Below the pieces are notes generated by a model. That model saw only the letters and a program-made list of their open reading frames with translations, was not told the origin of the DNA and searched no databases. Both the position numbers and the translations under genes were made by a program. Positions 1 to 8,193 of a stretch of 64,000 bases of DNA are shown here, piece after piece. Within the stretch, counting starts at the first letter, position 1, and each line of letters begins with the position of its first letter. The stretch is from Planctomycetaceae bacterium (GTDB lineage: Bacteria > Planctomycetota > Planctomycetia > Planctomycetales > Planctomycetaceae). The stretch lies in contig JAWKUA010000004.1 in the NCBI GenBank assembly GCA_041398785.1, positions 186,001 to 250,000 on the forward strand, written 5' to 3'.

Positions 1-630
1 CAGCGCGAGAACGGTCGCGGCGACATTCAGTCCGATCGCCGCGTACACGGTATTTCGAATCCCCAGCAGTGGAATCAGCAGAAAGCCGGCCAGGACTGCT
101 CCCGCGGCCGCGCCGAGCGTGTTGATGCCGTAAAGCCAGGTAAACCGGCGGCCGACGTGCGCGTTGCTGCGGATGACCGCTCGGCAAAGCACGGGCAGAG
201 TCGCACCCATCAGTGCCGTCGGGATGACCAGAACCAGCAGGATCAGGCTGAACTGAACGACCGCGCGGGTGACTGATGATTCTCCCGCGTCAAACAGGAT
301 TCTCTGCACTAACCCCACGCCGTGAATGGCCGACGGCATTGCCAATGCACAGGTTCCGATCAGCAGCTCCAAAAGCGCATAGACCTGGATGGGGCGCTGC
401 ATCCGGTCCGCTCGCCCGCCCGCCAATCGGCTTCCGAGCCCCAGTCCTGCCATGAACGAAGCCGTTGTCGCGGCCAGAGCGGGGCCGGTGGCTCCAAATG
501 TCGTGGCCAGCATTCGAAACCAGACGACTTCATAGATCAGACCGGCAACTCCGGACAGCAGGAAAATGCACCCAGTCAGCCAAACGGTCAGTCCCGGAAC
601 CAGCCGGCCGGATTCGTTCGAAGCACTCAT
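1..630 (-). CDS. Spermidine synthase-like multi-spanning membrane protein, N-terminal part (runs off the window edge)
   Basis: The minus strand is open from an ATG at 630 to the window edge and gives the first 210 residues. They read as successive hydrophobic helices. The first carries LLSGVAGLIYEVVWFRML, a signature of the membrane domain fused to spermidine-synthase-like methyltransferase folds. Later segments include GLGLGSRLAGGRADR and a GATLPVL loop typical of the same family. The catalytic synthase domain, if present, lies outside the window. The ATG overlaps the TGA of the downstream SGNH gene (ATGA, 4 bases) but transcription runs the other way round: the SGNH gene is upstream, so its end overlaps this start and the two are probably translationally coupled. 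The substrate is unknown; many family members are not polyamine enzymes. Confidence 0.8.
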   Translation of the reverse strand, partial: MSASNESGRLVPGLTVWLTGCIFLLSGVAGLIYEVVWFRMLATTFGATGPALAATTASFMAGLGLGSRLAGGRADRMQRPIQVYALLELLIGTCALAMPSAIHGVGLVQRILFDAGESSVTRAVVQFSLILLVLVIPTALMGATLPVLCRAVIRSNAHVGRRFTWLYGINTLGAAAGAVLAGFLLIPLLGIRNTVYAAIGLNVAATVLAL

Positions 631-1844
631 TCGGAGTCCGGATCCCGACCATTGACAACAAAGTTCAGCACTCTCGCTGCGAAGCCGGTACTGTCCGGGT
701 GATGCGATTCCGCCACGCGAACCGTCACGGAATGCGCGTCGTCGTCGAGCCCCGTGGCAAACATCACCGTGCGCGGATAGTGCAGGCCCTTGCTGTAGTG
801 ATGAAGCAACTCGGCCTGACGCCAGTCACCCCCGTCGATCTGATACTCCAGACGCCCGGCGTCAGGCCCCGCCAGTACATACGCTCCGACGGCTGTTCCG
901 TGGAAGGACAATTCCACCGTGGCGCCGGGCTGCGTCGCGTGCAGAAGCGGGATGCCCAGAAACCGTGATCGCTTGCTGCCGGCAATACGGTCCCAGTCCG
1001 GTTCCGATTTTTCCCAGCCGCTGACAATCCGGATTGCGCCGAAAGGCAGCAGGCGACCGTCCGCGAAACTGCTGGTCAGAATGAAATCGTCCGGCACGTC
1101 GTGCGGTTTCGGCGGTGAGTTATCCGCCGCTTCTGTCCAGCCGGATTCCAGCAGTCCCGTCACCAGATCCGCAGCCAGTTGGTTACCGACGGGACCGGGA
1201 TGAGTACCGCCGTACTGTTGCCACGTCAGTGTTCCGGCTTTGATGCGATCCGCGACTTCGCGGGAAAGGTAGACTGACGAAACGTCGTAGTGCCTGGCGA
1301 CTCGTTCGTGCTGCGCGCTGCTGAGCGGTTCTTTTCCGGCGGCGATCGTTTCCAGCATCGCTTCGTTGACAAAATGAATCATGACGATGTCGGCTGACGG
1401 ATTGTGGCGCCGCACCTGTCGCACAATTCCTTCCATCCCGCGAACACAGTCGTCGGAGGAATGATGGGCGTCCTGATCGTCGTTGACCGCGAACTCAACC
1501 AGCAGCAGATCAACGGGCCCGTGATCCAGCACGTCCCGCTTCAGCCGAAACGCGCCGGTCTGCGAACAGGTCGACGCGATGCCGGCGTTGGTAAAGGAAA
1601 ACTTCGTCTCGGGAAAGCGATTACGCAGCCAGTTCTCGACGATCGGCCGATAACCGTCCATTTCCGTGATGGATCCGCCAAGAAACGCGACATGGCCCTG
1701 CCGCTCAGAGAACCGGTGCCGGCAGTTTTCCAGCGAACCGCGAAGGTGGACGTTCTCGTTCGCCACGGAAGAGTCAGCCACGGCGACAGCGACACCGACG
1801 GCCAGTAACAGGAAATACGCAGGCGGAAAAGTGTATTCCGGCAT
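627..1844 (-). CDS. Secreted SGNH/GDSL-family hydrolase with C-terminal beta-sandwich domain
   Basis: 405 residues. A hydrophobic N-terminus (about residues 8-24) looks like a signal peptide. Block I of the SGNH fold is FLGGSIT with the likely nucleophile Ser58; the oxyanion Asn is in EFAVND (Asn121); the catalytic His is in YGGTHPGPVG (His215). The usual Asp three residues before that His is Gly here, so the triad may be altered. The C-terminal third (about 250-400) has no catalytic motifs and resembles the jelly-roll domain that accompanies CE2-type esterases. The role is probably deacylation of a polysaccharide outside the cytoplasm; this is inferred from the family. The gene's 3' end overlaps the start of the downstream membrane protein by four bases. 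Confidence 0.82.
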   Translation of the reverse strand: MPEYTFPPAYFLLLAVGVAVAVADSSVANENVHLRGSLENCRHRFSERQGHVAFLGGSITEMDGYRPIVENWLRNRFPETKFSFTNAGIASTCSQTGAFRLKRDVLDHGPVDLLLVEFAVNDDQDAHHSSDDCVRGMEGIVRQVRRHNPSADIVMIHFVNEAMLETIAAGKEPLSSAQHERVARHYDVSSVYLSREVADRIKAGTLTWQQYGGTHPGPVGNQLAADLVTGLLESGWTEAADNSPPKPHDVPDDFILTSSFADGRLLPFGAIRIVSGWEKSEPDWDRIAGSKRSRFLGIPLLHATQPGATVELSFHGTAVGAYVLAGPDAGRLEYQIDGGDWRQAELLHHYSKGLHYPRTVMFATGLDDDAHSVTVRVAESHHPDSTGFAARVLNFVVNGRDPDSE

Positions 1845-1957
1845 CAGAACCTCGCCCGGGCGTTGTCAGCGTCGAATCGGATAGTCATCGCCGGAGAGTC
1901 TGACGGTTTCCGTTGCCTGAAAAAAGCGTCCTGGAAAAGATTGCCGCATAAAGCAGA

Positions 1958-1997
1958 ACCGGCTGCGACCACGTCCGGGGACGTCATCGCAGCCGGT
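1958..1997 (-). terminator. Hairpin between the parvulin and SGNH genes, probable terminator
   Basis: An 11-bp perfect outer stem (ACCGGCTGCGA against TCGCAGCCGGT) encloses a second, smaller complementary stretch around GACGTCC/GGACGT. On the minus strand it lies about 85 bases after the stop of the parvulin gene and is followed by TCTGCTTTAT, a weak U-rich tract. It may also act on readthrough in either direction. No other function is evident. Confidence 0.5.
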
Positions 1998-2082
1998 CAG
2001 AATATCTCTGCCGGACGGGCCCGCATGTTGCCTTTATGTCAACTGTGCGCGGCCGTCAGGCGTGTGACGTGTCGAGATTGGT

Positions 2083-3186
2083 TTACGGGGCGGTCGGCTC
2101 TGTCAGTGTCGTGAAGCTGACTGCCTTCGATGGATTCACCGTAGCGGCTGATTCTTCCGCCGGCACCGTCGATTCGTTGGTCAGGTAGTTGTCGATGCGA
2201 GCGTTTTCACGCAGATGGCTGAACGTTTCGGCAACCATCTTCTGGACTTCGCGTTCCACAAGTTCTTCATGAAGTTGCGCGGCGACGGCATCCCGGTCAT
2301 GGTCGATGGGTTCCGTGCGGCCTTCGTACTTCAGAATTACGTACTGATTGATGCCGATCTGAATGATGCTGTTCGAAATTTCGCCGGGTTCCTGCATATT
2401 AAACGCGGCCTTGCGAATGTTCTCGTGAGCGCCGGAGTAACGGCGGATTGGAGGAATGCTGCCGCCCAGAATTCTGCTGGTCGGTTCCACGGAGTAGTCT
2501 CTGGCAAAGTCTTCAAACAGTTCCGGATCCTTCTGCAGCTTTTCCCAGATCTCGGTGGCTCGTCGCTGATTGTCCATCACGATCATCCTCGCTTTGACGC
2601 GGGGACCGTAGTTGTCGGTGTAGGCTTCCTTCATCATTTCGTTCGTGATCTTGACTTCCTTGCCAGCCAGTTTCTTCAGGGCCAGCATCGGCCAGATGAC
2701 GTCGCGATGGTACTGCAGCGCTGTCAGGCCGCGTTCGGCTTCCAGCATCTTGTACCACTGGCCGACCGGCAGTCCGAACTTTTTGCTGATCTTGACGATT
2801 TCCTGATTCACTTCCGCTTCGGTCACTGTGACACCGGCTTCGGCACAGGCCTGCTGAATGATGGTCCGGTTGATGACGTTTTCCAGAACATCCTTGCCGT
2901 GCCGTTCGATGCATTCCTTCGCCAGCATTTCGTACGTCACCGGCTGCCCGTTGACTCGACCCACCGGAGTGGCCAGCGTGTCGTCCAGTCGCACGCTGCC
3001 GGCAACGGAATCCTTCTGTTCGGCTGCTTTACTGTTCTGAGCGCGCCAGACCTGCATGCCGATTCCGGCCGCGACAAGCGCGATCAGCGTGCCGCCAACC
3101 AGCATTGTGCTGCGGCGACCCGCCTTCGGTGCGATCAGTCGGCTTCCGTTGGTTTCTGTGTTCAATAACTGCGTTGCATCCTGCAT
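2083..3186 (-). CDS. Peptidylprolyl isomerase of the parvulin/SurA type, membrane anchored
   Basis: 367 residues. A basic N-terminus is followed by one membrane helix (about residues 28-47), so the rest should face the periplasm. Residues about 75-180 match the helical SurA N-terminal chaperone region (VGRVNGQPVTYEMLAKECIE, then INRTIIQQACAEAGV). Residues about 190-290 are a PpiC-like domain: KARMIV, FEDFARDYS and the GGSIPPIRRYSG loop. A Ser/Thr/Pro-rich tail closes the protein. It probably assists folding of exported proteins. The ATG at 3186 is preceded by GGGAGCTGTTACC, giving a fair ribosome site. It stands alone, with a long gap upstream. Confidence 0.85.
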   Translation of the reverse strand: MQDATQLLNTETNGSRLIAPKAGRRSTMLVGGTLIALVAAGIGMQVWRAQNSKAAEQKDSVAGSVRLDDTLATPVGRVNGQPVTYEMLAKECIERHGKDVLENVINRTIIQQACAEAGVTVTEAEVNQEIVKISKKFGLPVGQWYKMLEAERGLTALQYHRDVIWPMLALKKLAGKEVKITNEMMKEAYTDNYGPRVKARMIVMDNQRRATEIWEKLQKDPELFEDFARDYSVEPTSRILGGSIPPIRRYSGAHENIRKAAFNMQEPGEISNSIIQIGINQYVILKYEGRTEPIDHDRDAVAAQLHEELVEREVQKMVAETFSHLRENARIDNYLTNESTVPAEESAATVNPSKAVSFTTLTEPTAP

Positions 3187-3752
3187 GGTAACAGCTCCCG
3201 GAGAGTCTGAATTGGACCGTCACCTGACTGCCGTATCCGCGCCTGCGACAACGGTCACGCAACCGTTCCGCAGCCGAGGCCGACATATTCAGGCGGATGG
3301 TGGAGGAGAGAGGTTTACGAATGGGCGAAGTGAAACCGGACGGTTTCTCTGAACTGCGGCAGGGTGTTGATTCATCCGAAAACCGCCGCTCAGCGGCGGA
3401 AATGACAAGTCAACACAGAAGAGGAGAGTGTCGACGCGCGGCGTTATACGACAAAATCAAAAATCGGGTCAAGTTCGGTTTCCGGACGGGTTTGTCCGGT
3501 GAAACTCCCGTGTTTTTCAGGCATGTACCGAAAGTTGCCATCAGAGACTCCCGTGGCCGGAGACCACGACAGAGCATGGGCATTGGCTGATATTCGGCAG
3601 CCAACCGGGATGCCAGTCCGGCTCTAACGGTCATGCTGCATATTTCGTGAAAACTGCCGCGGTTGAACGATGCACTGTGGAATTGCCACCGGGCCGGCGA
3701 ACACAATCGAATCTCCTCAGTTACCCCATGCTGTGTGAAGGGAAAGATTCTC
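3187..3752. other. Intergenic region, 566 bases
   Basis: This gap lies between two divergently transcribed genes and presumably holds both promoters. A perfect 7-bp stem hairpin (CCGCCGCTCAGCGGCGG) lies at 3382-3398, without a following T-run. Several short open frames cross the region but none has a convincing start or recognisable protein. No other element was recognised. Confidence 0.5.
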
Positions 3753-5243
3753 ATGCTGAAGTTCGTTAAGACGTGGCTGCTGACTGTGTGTTTCGCGGGA
3801 CTTGCAGCGGAACTGCACGCCGGTTGCGCGGAGTACATTGTGCTCAACGACCAAGCGAATCAGGCGGTGCTGGAAGATGACGGAGATCCGTTCAACAACA
3901 TCATTCAGATCCGCAGCACGAACGGCACGTTCGACACGATTCAGTTCGAACAGCCGACCGACATCCTGTTCATCGCGTTCGGCGGCGGTGATGACGAATT
4001 AACGGTCGACGGCGAGTCACTGCCTGGTTTCACCGCGGACCTGCTGCTGTATGGTGAGCAGGGCAACGATCGGACTCGAATCAACCACCTCGACACGCAG
4101 GGAGGCGTCTATTCAGAAGACCCGCATGGCGACAACAGGCTGCAATTGTTCGCCTGCTCGGTCGTGGGTGACGTTTCCGCCGTGGACGGACCGGGATTCC
4201 AGACATTCATCATGTCGGGAAACTACGGTGGAAACGTCTTTGTCCAGAGCCCGGACGGCGGCAGCACGATTTGGATCGGTACGAGCTTAGGTATTGGTTA
4301 CTACGCGTTCGTCGACGGGGCAGTCCTGGTTGACAACCATGGTTACGGACCAGACACCGTTCAGGTTTCCGGGAGTCTCCGCCAGGATCTCTGGCTGAAT
4401 CTGGGTCACGGTGACGCGAGCCTGCGTTCAATTTTCTCCGGTGTGTCCGGAGATCTGTCGTTTCTCGTCGAAAGCGGCATGTCTGAGGTATTCCTGGGAG
4501 ACTTCTCGGTACTTCGCACCACCCGTTTCAAAAACATACAAGGTTCCACCGATGTGTATCTCGTGCATAGCGGTTTCGCTCAAGGCCTCGAGGTCCGAAA
4601 CGGGCTTGGCTATGACACGTACGAATTCCGCAGCGTTTGGACACCGGAACTGAAAATCGAAAACGGCGACGGGGGCAGTTTCACGAAGTTGGTCGAACAA
4701 GGCGGCCCCTTCGGGCTTGAGATCGGCCGTCTGTCAATCATGAACGGCGACGGTTCGGATGAAATCGTTGTAGAAAACGGCCACGGCGACCTCCCCGATA
4801 TCGGCTCGCTGAAGATCGACAACGGCAACGGCAATTCGCGAACGTCAATCGGCTTCTACGCTGAGGTCGGCGAAGTCGAAATCTCCAACGGCAACGGATT
4901 TGATGATCTGCTCGTCGAAGGCACCGTGAACGGCCGGCTGGTTTCACTGAACGGTAATGGAGGCAGTGGAACCTACTTCGACGGCGCGTTCATCGGAGGC
5001 GACACGGAAATCCATTCCAACGCGGGGATGGACTATTTCGAGTTCCATGACACCACAATTGCCGGCAACACGGACCTGCAAACAGGCGATGACAACGACC
5101 TGCTGCTGTTGTCCAATTCCGAGTTCCTCGGCGACTTCGTGGCTGCCGGCGGTAGCGGTTTCGATATCTTCGCGACGTCGCTCGACAACATCTTCGGCGG
5201 CCTGTACTACGTCACCGGATTCGACTGGACGTGGGAACTGTAG
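3753..5243 (+). CDS. Secreted repeat protein with NGDG/NGNG motifs, function unknown
   Basis: 496 residues. The ATG at 3753 is chosen because AAGGGAAAG precedes it by a normal distance and it begins a clear signal peptide (MLKFVKTWLLTVCF, ending near AAELHAG). The mature protein has no membrane segment. Residues about 300-405 contain six variants of a short NG[DNH]G turn (IENGDGG, IMNGDGS, VENGHGD, IDNGNGN, ISNGNGF, LNGNGGS) spaced by roughly 12-25 residues and rich in beta-branched residues, as expected for a beta-solenoid. An earlier segment, FGGGDDELTVDG, resembles calcium-binding GGxDxL turns of RTX-like proteins. An extracellular or surface role is likely. No enzyme motif was recognised. 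Confidence 0.65.
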   Translation: MLKFVKTWLLTVCFAGLAAELHAGCAEYIVLNDQANQAVLEDDGDPFNNIIQIRSTNGTFDTIQFEQPTDILFIAFGGGDDELTVDGESLPGFTADLLLYGEQGNDRTRINHLDTQGGVYSEDPHGDNRLQLFACSVVGDVSAVDGPGFQTFIMSGNYGGNVFVQSPDGGSTIWIGTSLGIGYYAFVDGAVLVDNHGYGPDTVQVSGSLRQDLWLNLGHGDASLRSIFSGVSGDLSFLVESGMSEVFLGDFSVLRTTRFKNIQGSTDVYLVHSGFAQGLEVRNGLGYDTYEFRSVWTPELKIENGDGGSFTKLVEQGGPFGLEIGRLSIMNGDGSDEIVVENGHGDLPDIGSLKIDNGNGNSRTSIGFYAEVGEVEISNGNGFDDLLVEGTVNGRLVSLNGNGGSGTYFDGAFIGGDTEIHSNAGMDYFEFHDTTIAGNTDLQTGDDNDLLLLSNSEFLGDFVAAGGSGFDIFATSLDNIFGGLYYVTGFDWTWEL

Positions 5244-5278
5244 ACCGGGAAGGCCGAAGCAGTACTGATAGCTGAACC

Positions 5279-5938
5279 TCAGACCACAAGTGTCTCACCA
5301 TCCAGTTTTCGCAATTCCAGTTGTGACAGCGTTTCGTCAGTGCTGGTCGGGTCGACGGTGCGGCAGGAATCGGTCAGCAGCGCCGCCAGTTCTGCCAGGT
5401 CGCTGCGCCATTCGGAAGCGGGGATTTCCGGCGGTTCGATCTGAGCGAACTCGCCGCACAGCAGGATCATTCGCAGACAATGACGGAAGATGATCCCTTC
5501 CTGTTTTGTCAGATCGCGGGCTCGCACATACTTGTTGAAGTCACCGCCAAATCGCAGCAGATCGCCGATGCACCACACGGCTGTTGATCGAGCGTCGTGG
5601 ATGCCAGGAAACTCGCTGTTGAACAAGAGGTGCATCTTCTCCGCCAGCTTCAGCGCGGGAATGCGTTTGCCCAGCACTTCATCGCGGTAACCGGTCAGTT
5701 CATCCTGCGTCGCCAAACCCCGGGAGAGAATTTTCTCATCAAGGAATTCTACCGCCAGCGGGCCGGGAGGCATCTGATCGGGGAACGGAACTCGCACCAT
5801 CTTCGCGACCGAACCCGGCATATCGAGCGCCGCTTCCAGAAGCTGCAATCGTTCTTCGTGGCTGGCCTTGTGCATGTGTTCTGCCAGGAAGATCCCGTAG
5901 ATCGAATTGATGCTGCGGAATGCGAACAGCATCTCCAA
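5279..5938 (-). pseudogene. C-terminal part of the Ski2-like helicase, out of frame with its N-terminal part
   Basis: 219 residues from a TTG at 5938, but the frame stays open upstream through about 6260 with no ATG. The text upstream of the TTG (GLLGQLIKEARKTGGVATTQ, later TQRLDDYDPQYALATPQ) reads like genuine protein and leads into LFAFRSINSIYGIFLAEH, a type of sequence found in the C-terminal regions of planctomycete helicases of this kind. It is therefore the tail of the helicase encoded at 6087-7988, displaced by one reading frame. The frame change falls inside the 39-bp repeat array at 6126-6265. Either the gene is broken, or two separate polypeptides are made, or the deposited sequence has an indel there. 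Confidence 0.6.
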
Positions 5939-6086
5939 CTGCGGCGTTGCCAGTGCGTACTGCGGATCGTAGTCGTCGAGACGCTGAGTCGCTTCGTTGG
6001 GTTTGTCGGCATCGGCTTCCGCAGTCGAGGATCGCTTTTTCTTCGCGACTTGTGTCGTGGCGACTCCGCCGGTCTTGCGGGCTTCT

Positions 6087-7988
6087 TTAATGAGTTGACC
6101 GAGGAGGCCGGGGGACGTTGCGGCAGGGTTGTGCTGGGTTCCCGCCTGCGCGGGAATGACGGCGGGGTTGTGCTGGGTTCCCGCCTCCGCGGGAATGACG
6201 GAGGGGTCGTGCTGGGTTCCCGCCTGCGCGGGAATGACGGAGGGGTTGTGCTGGGTTCCCGCCTTCTCCGAAGTCGCTGCCGTCGACGTCTTCGTGGCTG
6301 CTGAAGTCGTGGATCTCGCTCAGTGATTCATCGGGCACGATGCCTGCCGCCCAGACCGAATTCTTCGCACTGCTGCGAAGTGCTTCCATTGACACTTCAA
6401 ACGCGGCTTCCGTTCCGGCGACCCGGCTGCGAAACGCTGGAGCATCGTCGGCTGTTGCAACAAGATTCGGCGGTGGAGGCTGCAGAGTGATGAAACCTCC
6501 GGCTTCCAGAGTCATCAGCATTCGCTTCAGTGACTTTTCGGCGACTTCCTTTTCCTGCGAATCCAGTAATCGGCGGCGCACGGAATCGCGCAGCGACGAC
6601 ACGGTTCCCGACTTGCGAATCAGAAACGCCAGCAGCCGCCACGGAAAACGACCGCGACTCGACAGCTTTCCCGGAGGCGCGGCGCGCAGCGATTCGAATT
6701 GCTTTTCCGTCCAATAACTTTCGCCGGGACGCCGTTTGGGCATCTTCTTCTTCAGCGCCTTCTTCGCCCTCAGCACCAAAGGATCCTTCGTGTCCTCGGG
6801 GATCGCGTCGTACTTTTCCTGCCAGCGAAACAGCTTCACGTCGTCCTCATGAGCGACCGTGAACACATAGCCTCGATCGTCAAACTGTGGTCGTCCGGCT
6901 CGGCCGAACATCTGATGGGCGGAACTGGCGTCGATCAGCTTCAGATTGCCTGGCGGCCCCTTCAGCAGCGATGTCATCACGACGGAGCGTGCTGGCAGGT
7001 TAATGCCCGCGGCAAGTGTTTCCGTACACACGCAGACGGAAAGCAGCTTCTTCTGAAACAGATGCTCGATCGCTCTGCGGTACTTCGGCAACAGGCCCGC
7101 ATGATGAATGCCGACGCCGCGTATCAGGATCTGTTTCAGCTTGCCTCCGGCTCCGGCGGACCAGTCCATGCGATCAATTTCGTGCTGCAACTGCTGCTGC
7201 TGGCCGTCCGCGAGCAGGCGACGTCCCTTCAACTGTTCGGCAACGCTCCAGCATTCGCTGCGATTGAAGCAGAACACCAAAGCCGGCGTGTAGCGAGACT
7301 CGTCATCGCCATCGGCCATGATTTCCAGTTGTTCGGCCAACAGCTGATCCGGCACCCACCGAAACTCCAGCGGCACGCGGCGCTCTTCGCTTTGCAGCAG
7401 ACGCAGCCGCCGATCGTGCTGTCGGTTCAGCCAGACGACGAAATCCACGGCGTTGCCGACTGTGGCACTGATCAGCAGAACTCGGACATTCTTTGGCAGC
7501 AGTCCCAGCGAAAGCTCCCAGACGATGCCCCGTTCCGGATCGTTGAACGTGTGGAACTCGTCCATCACCACGGCGGAAACGTCGGCAAAGGAGAATTCGT
7601 CGGGACTCAGCAGCCGGTTCAGCAGAATTTCCGCAACGACCACCAGAATGCGGGCGTCCGGGTTGACTCGCCGGTTACCGGTGACCAGACCGACATCGTC
7701 GCGCGAGAACCCCCAGCGTTCGACGGACTCCTGCAGTTCATGAAACTTCTGTTCGGTCAGAGCGATCAGCGGAGTCGTGTAGTAGGCTCGCCGTCCGGTC
7801 AGCAGCGCTTCGTAGAGCGCCGTTTCCGCGATGACGGTCTTGCCGGTGCCCGTCGGAGCACACACCATCAGGCCGTCATCGTCGTCAAACCAGCCAAGGA
7901 TGGCCTGTTCCTGAAACGGATACGGCGGCCACGGCAGTTGTTCGAGATACCGCAGTGCGATTTCTTCGGCGTCGGGGAGTGAACTCAT
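6087..7988 (-). CDS. DEAD/DEAH-box helicase, Ski2-like superfamily 2, truncated by a repeat insertion
   Basis: 633 residues as read, of which about the first 575 are helicase. Visible motifs: Q-motif-like PFQEQAI, Walker A APTGTGKT (near residue 43), Walker B DEFH, motif III SAT, and motif VI QMFGRAGRPQFDDRG. The last 60 residues are translated repeats (HSRAGGNPAQP units, 13 residues each) ending in an unrelated tail, so the native C-terminus is lost and continues in another frame at about 6128-5279. The family unwinds RNA or DNA with ATP. The core motifs are intact, so a truncated enzyme might still be made. The start ATG at 7988 lies near an inverted-repeat element at 8028-8180. Confidence 0.8.
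   Translation of the reverse strand: MSSLPDAEEIALRYLEQLPWPPYPFQEQAILGWFDDDDGLMVCAPTGTGKTVIAETALYEALLTGRRAYYTTPLIALTEQKFHELQESVERWGFSRDDVGLVTGNRRVNPDARILVVVAEILLNRLLSPDEFSFADVSAVVMDEFHTFNDPERGIVWELSLGLLPKNVRVLLISATVGNAVDFVVWLNRQHDRRLRLLQSEERRVPLEFRWVPDQLLAEQLEIMADGDDESRYTPALVFCFNRSECWSVAEQLKGRRLLADGQQQQLQHEIDRMDWSAGAGGKLKQILIRGVGIHHAGLLPKYRRAIEHLFQKKLLSVCVCTETLAAGINLPARSVVMTSLLKGPPGNLKLIDASSAHQMFGRAGRPQFDDRGYVFTVAHEDDVKLFRWQEKYDAIPEDTKDPLVLRAKKALKKKMPKRRPGESYWTEKQFESLRAAPPGKLSSRGRFPWRLLAFLIRKSGTVSSLRDSVRRRLLDSQEKEVAEKSLKRMLMTLEAGGFITLQPPPPNLVATADDAPAFRSRVAGTEAAFEVSMEALRSSAKNSVWAAGIVPDESLSEIHDFSSHEDVDGSDFGEGGNPAQPLRHSRAGGNPARPLRHSRGGGNPAQPRRHSRAGGNPAQPCRNVPRPPRSTH
6126..6265. repeat. Three and a half tandem 39-bp copies of a palindromic repeat inside the helicase gene
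   Basis: Unit starts (GTGCTGGG) fall at 6131, 6170, 6209 and 6248, an exact 39-bp period. Each complete unit holds CTGGGTTCCCGCC plus GCGGGAATGAC, so TTCCCGC and GCGGGAA form a hairpin. The fourth copy stops after TTCCCGCC and runs into helicase sequence. Because 39 is divisible by three, every unit is open in the helicase frame (HSRAGGNPAQP) and also in the adjacent frame (VIPAQAGTQHNPA). The same repeat recurs at about 11.9, 15.0, 26.1 and 26.8 kb. Confidence 0.9.
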
Positions 7989-8027
7989 CGGCGAAGTTTA
8001 TCGCGCACCGAGTCTCAGGCGAGCCAT

Positions 8028-8180
8028 GTTTAACCGCGACCCCTGGGGAGGGCTGCGCTATCCGACTTTCTGTCACCGAACCGGATCCTCGCACCGTTCG
8101 CCCGGCAGCAGCAAAGTTGAAACTTCCGCTCGGCAAAGCGACTCGGATAACGCAGCGCTCGCCAGGGGTCGCGGTTAAAC
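8028..8180. repeat. Inverted-repeat element, copy A (about 153 bp)
   Basis: The left end (GTTTAACCGCGACCCCTGG...) and the right end are inverted copies over 38 bases with only three mismatches. Both ends finish in GTTTAAC/GTTAAAC. The centre (about 75 bases) is unrelated between copies. A second element with the same ends lies at 16006-16144. It carries no gene. It sits between the divergent helicase and VWA genes, so it occupies their promoter space. It looks like a small non-autonomous mobile element or a large REP-type palindrome pair. Confidence 0.8.
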
Positions 8181-8193
8181 GTATCGTTCACCG

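Noticed and set aside
2215..3168. Long plus-strand open frame of 317 residues
   Set aside because: It is antisense to the parvulin gene, whose protein is clearly recognised. The antisense product has no family motif.
5938..6265. Programmed ribosomal frameshift in the helicase
   Set aside because: No slippery heptamer or downstream structure typical of programmed sites was seen apart from the repeats themselves, and the frame change coincides with an obvious insertion. Disruption is the simpler reading.
6699..7982. Long plus-strand open frame of 427 residues
   Set aside because: It is antisense to the helicase, which has all its motifs on the minus strand. Long antisense frames are common in GC-rich coding DNA.
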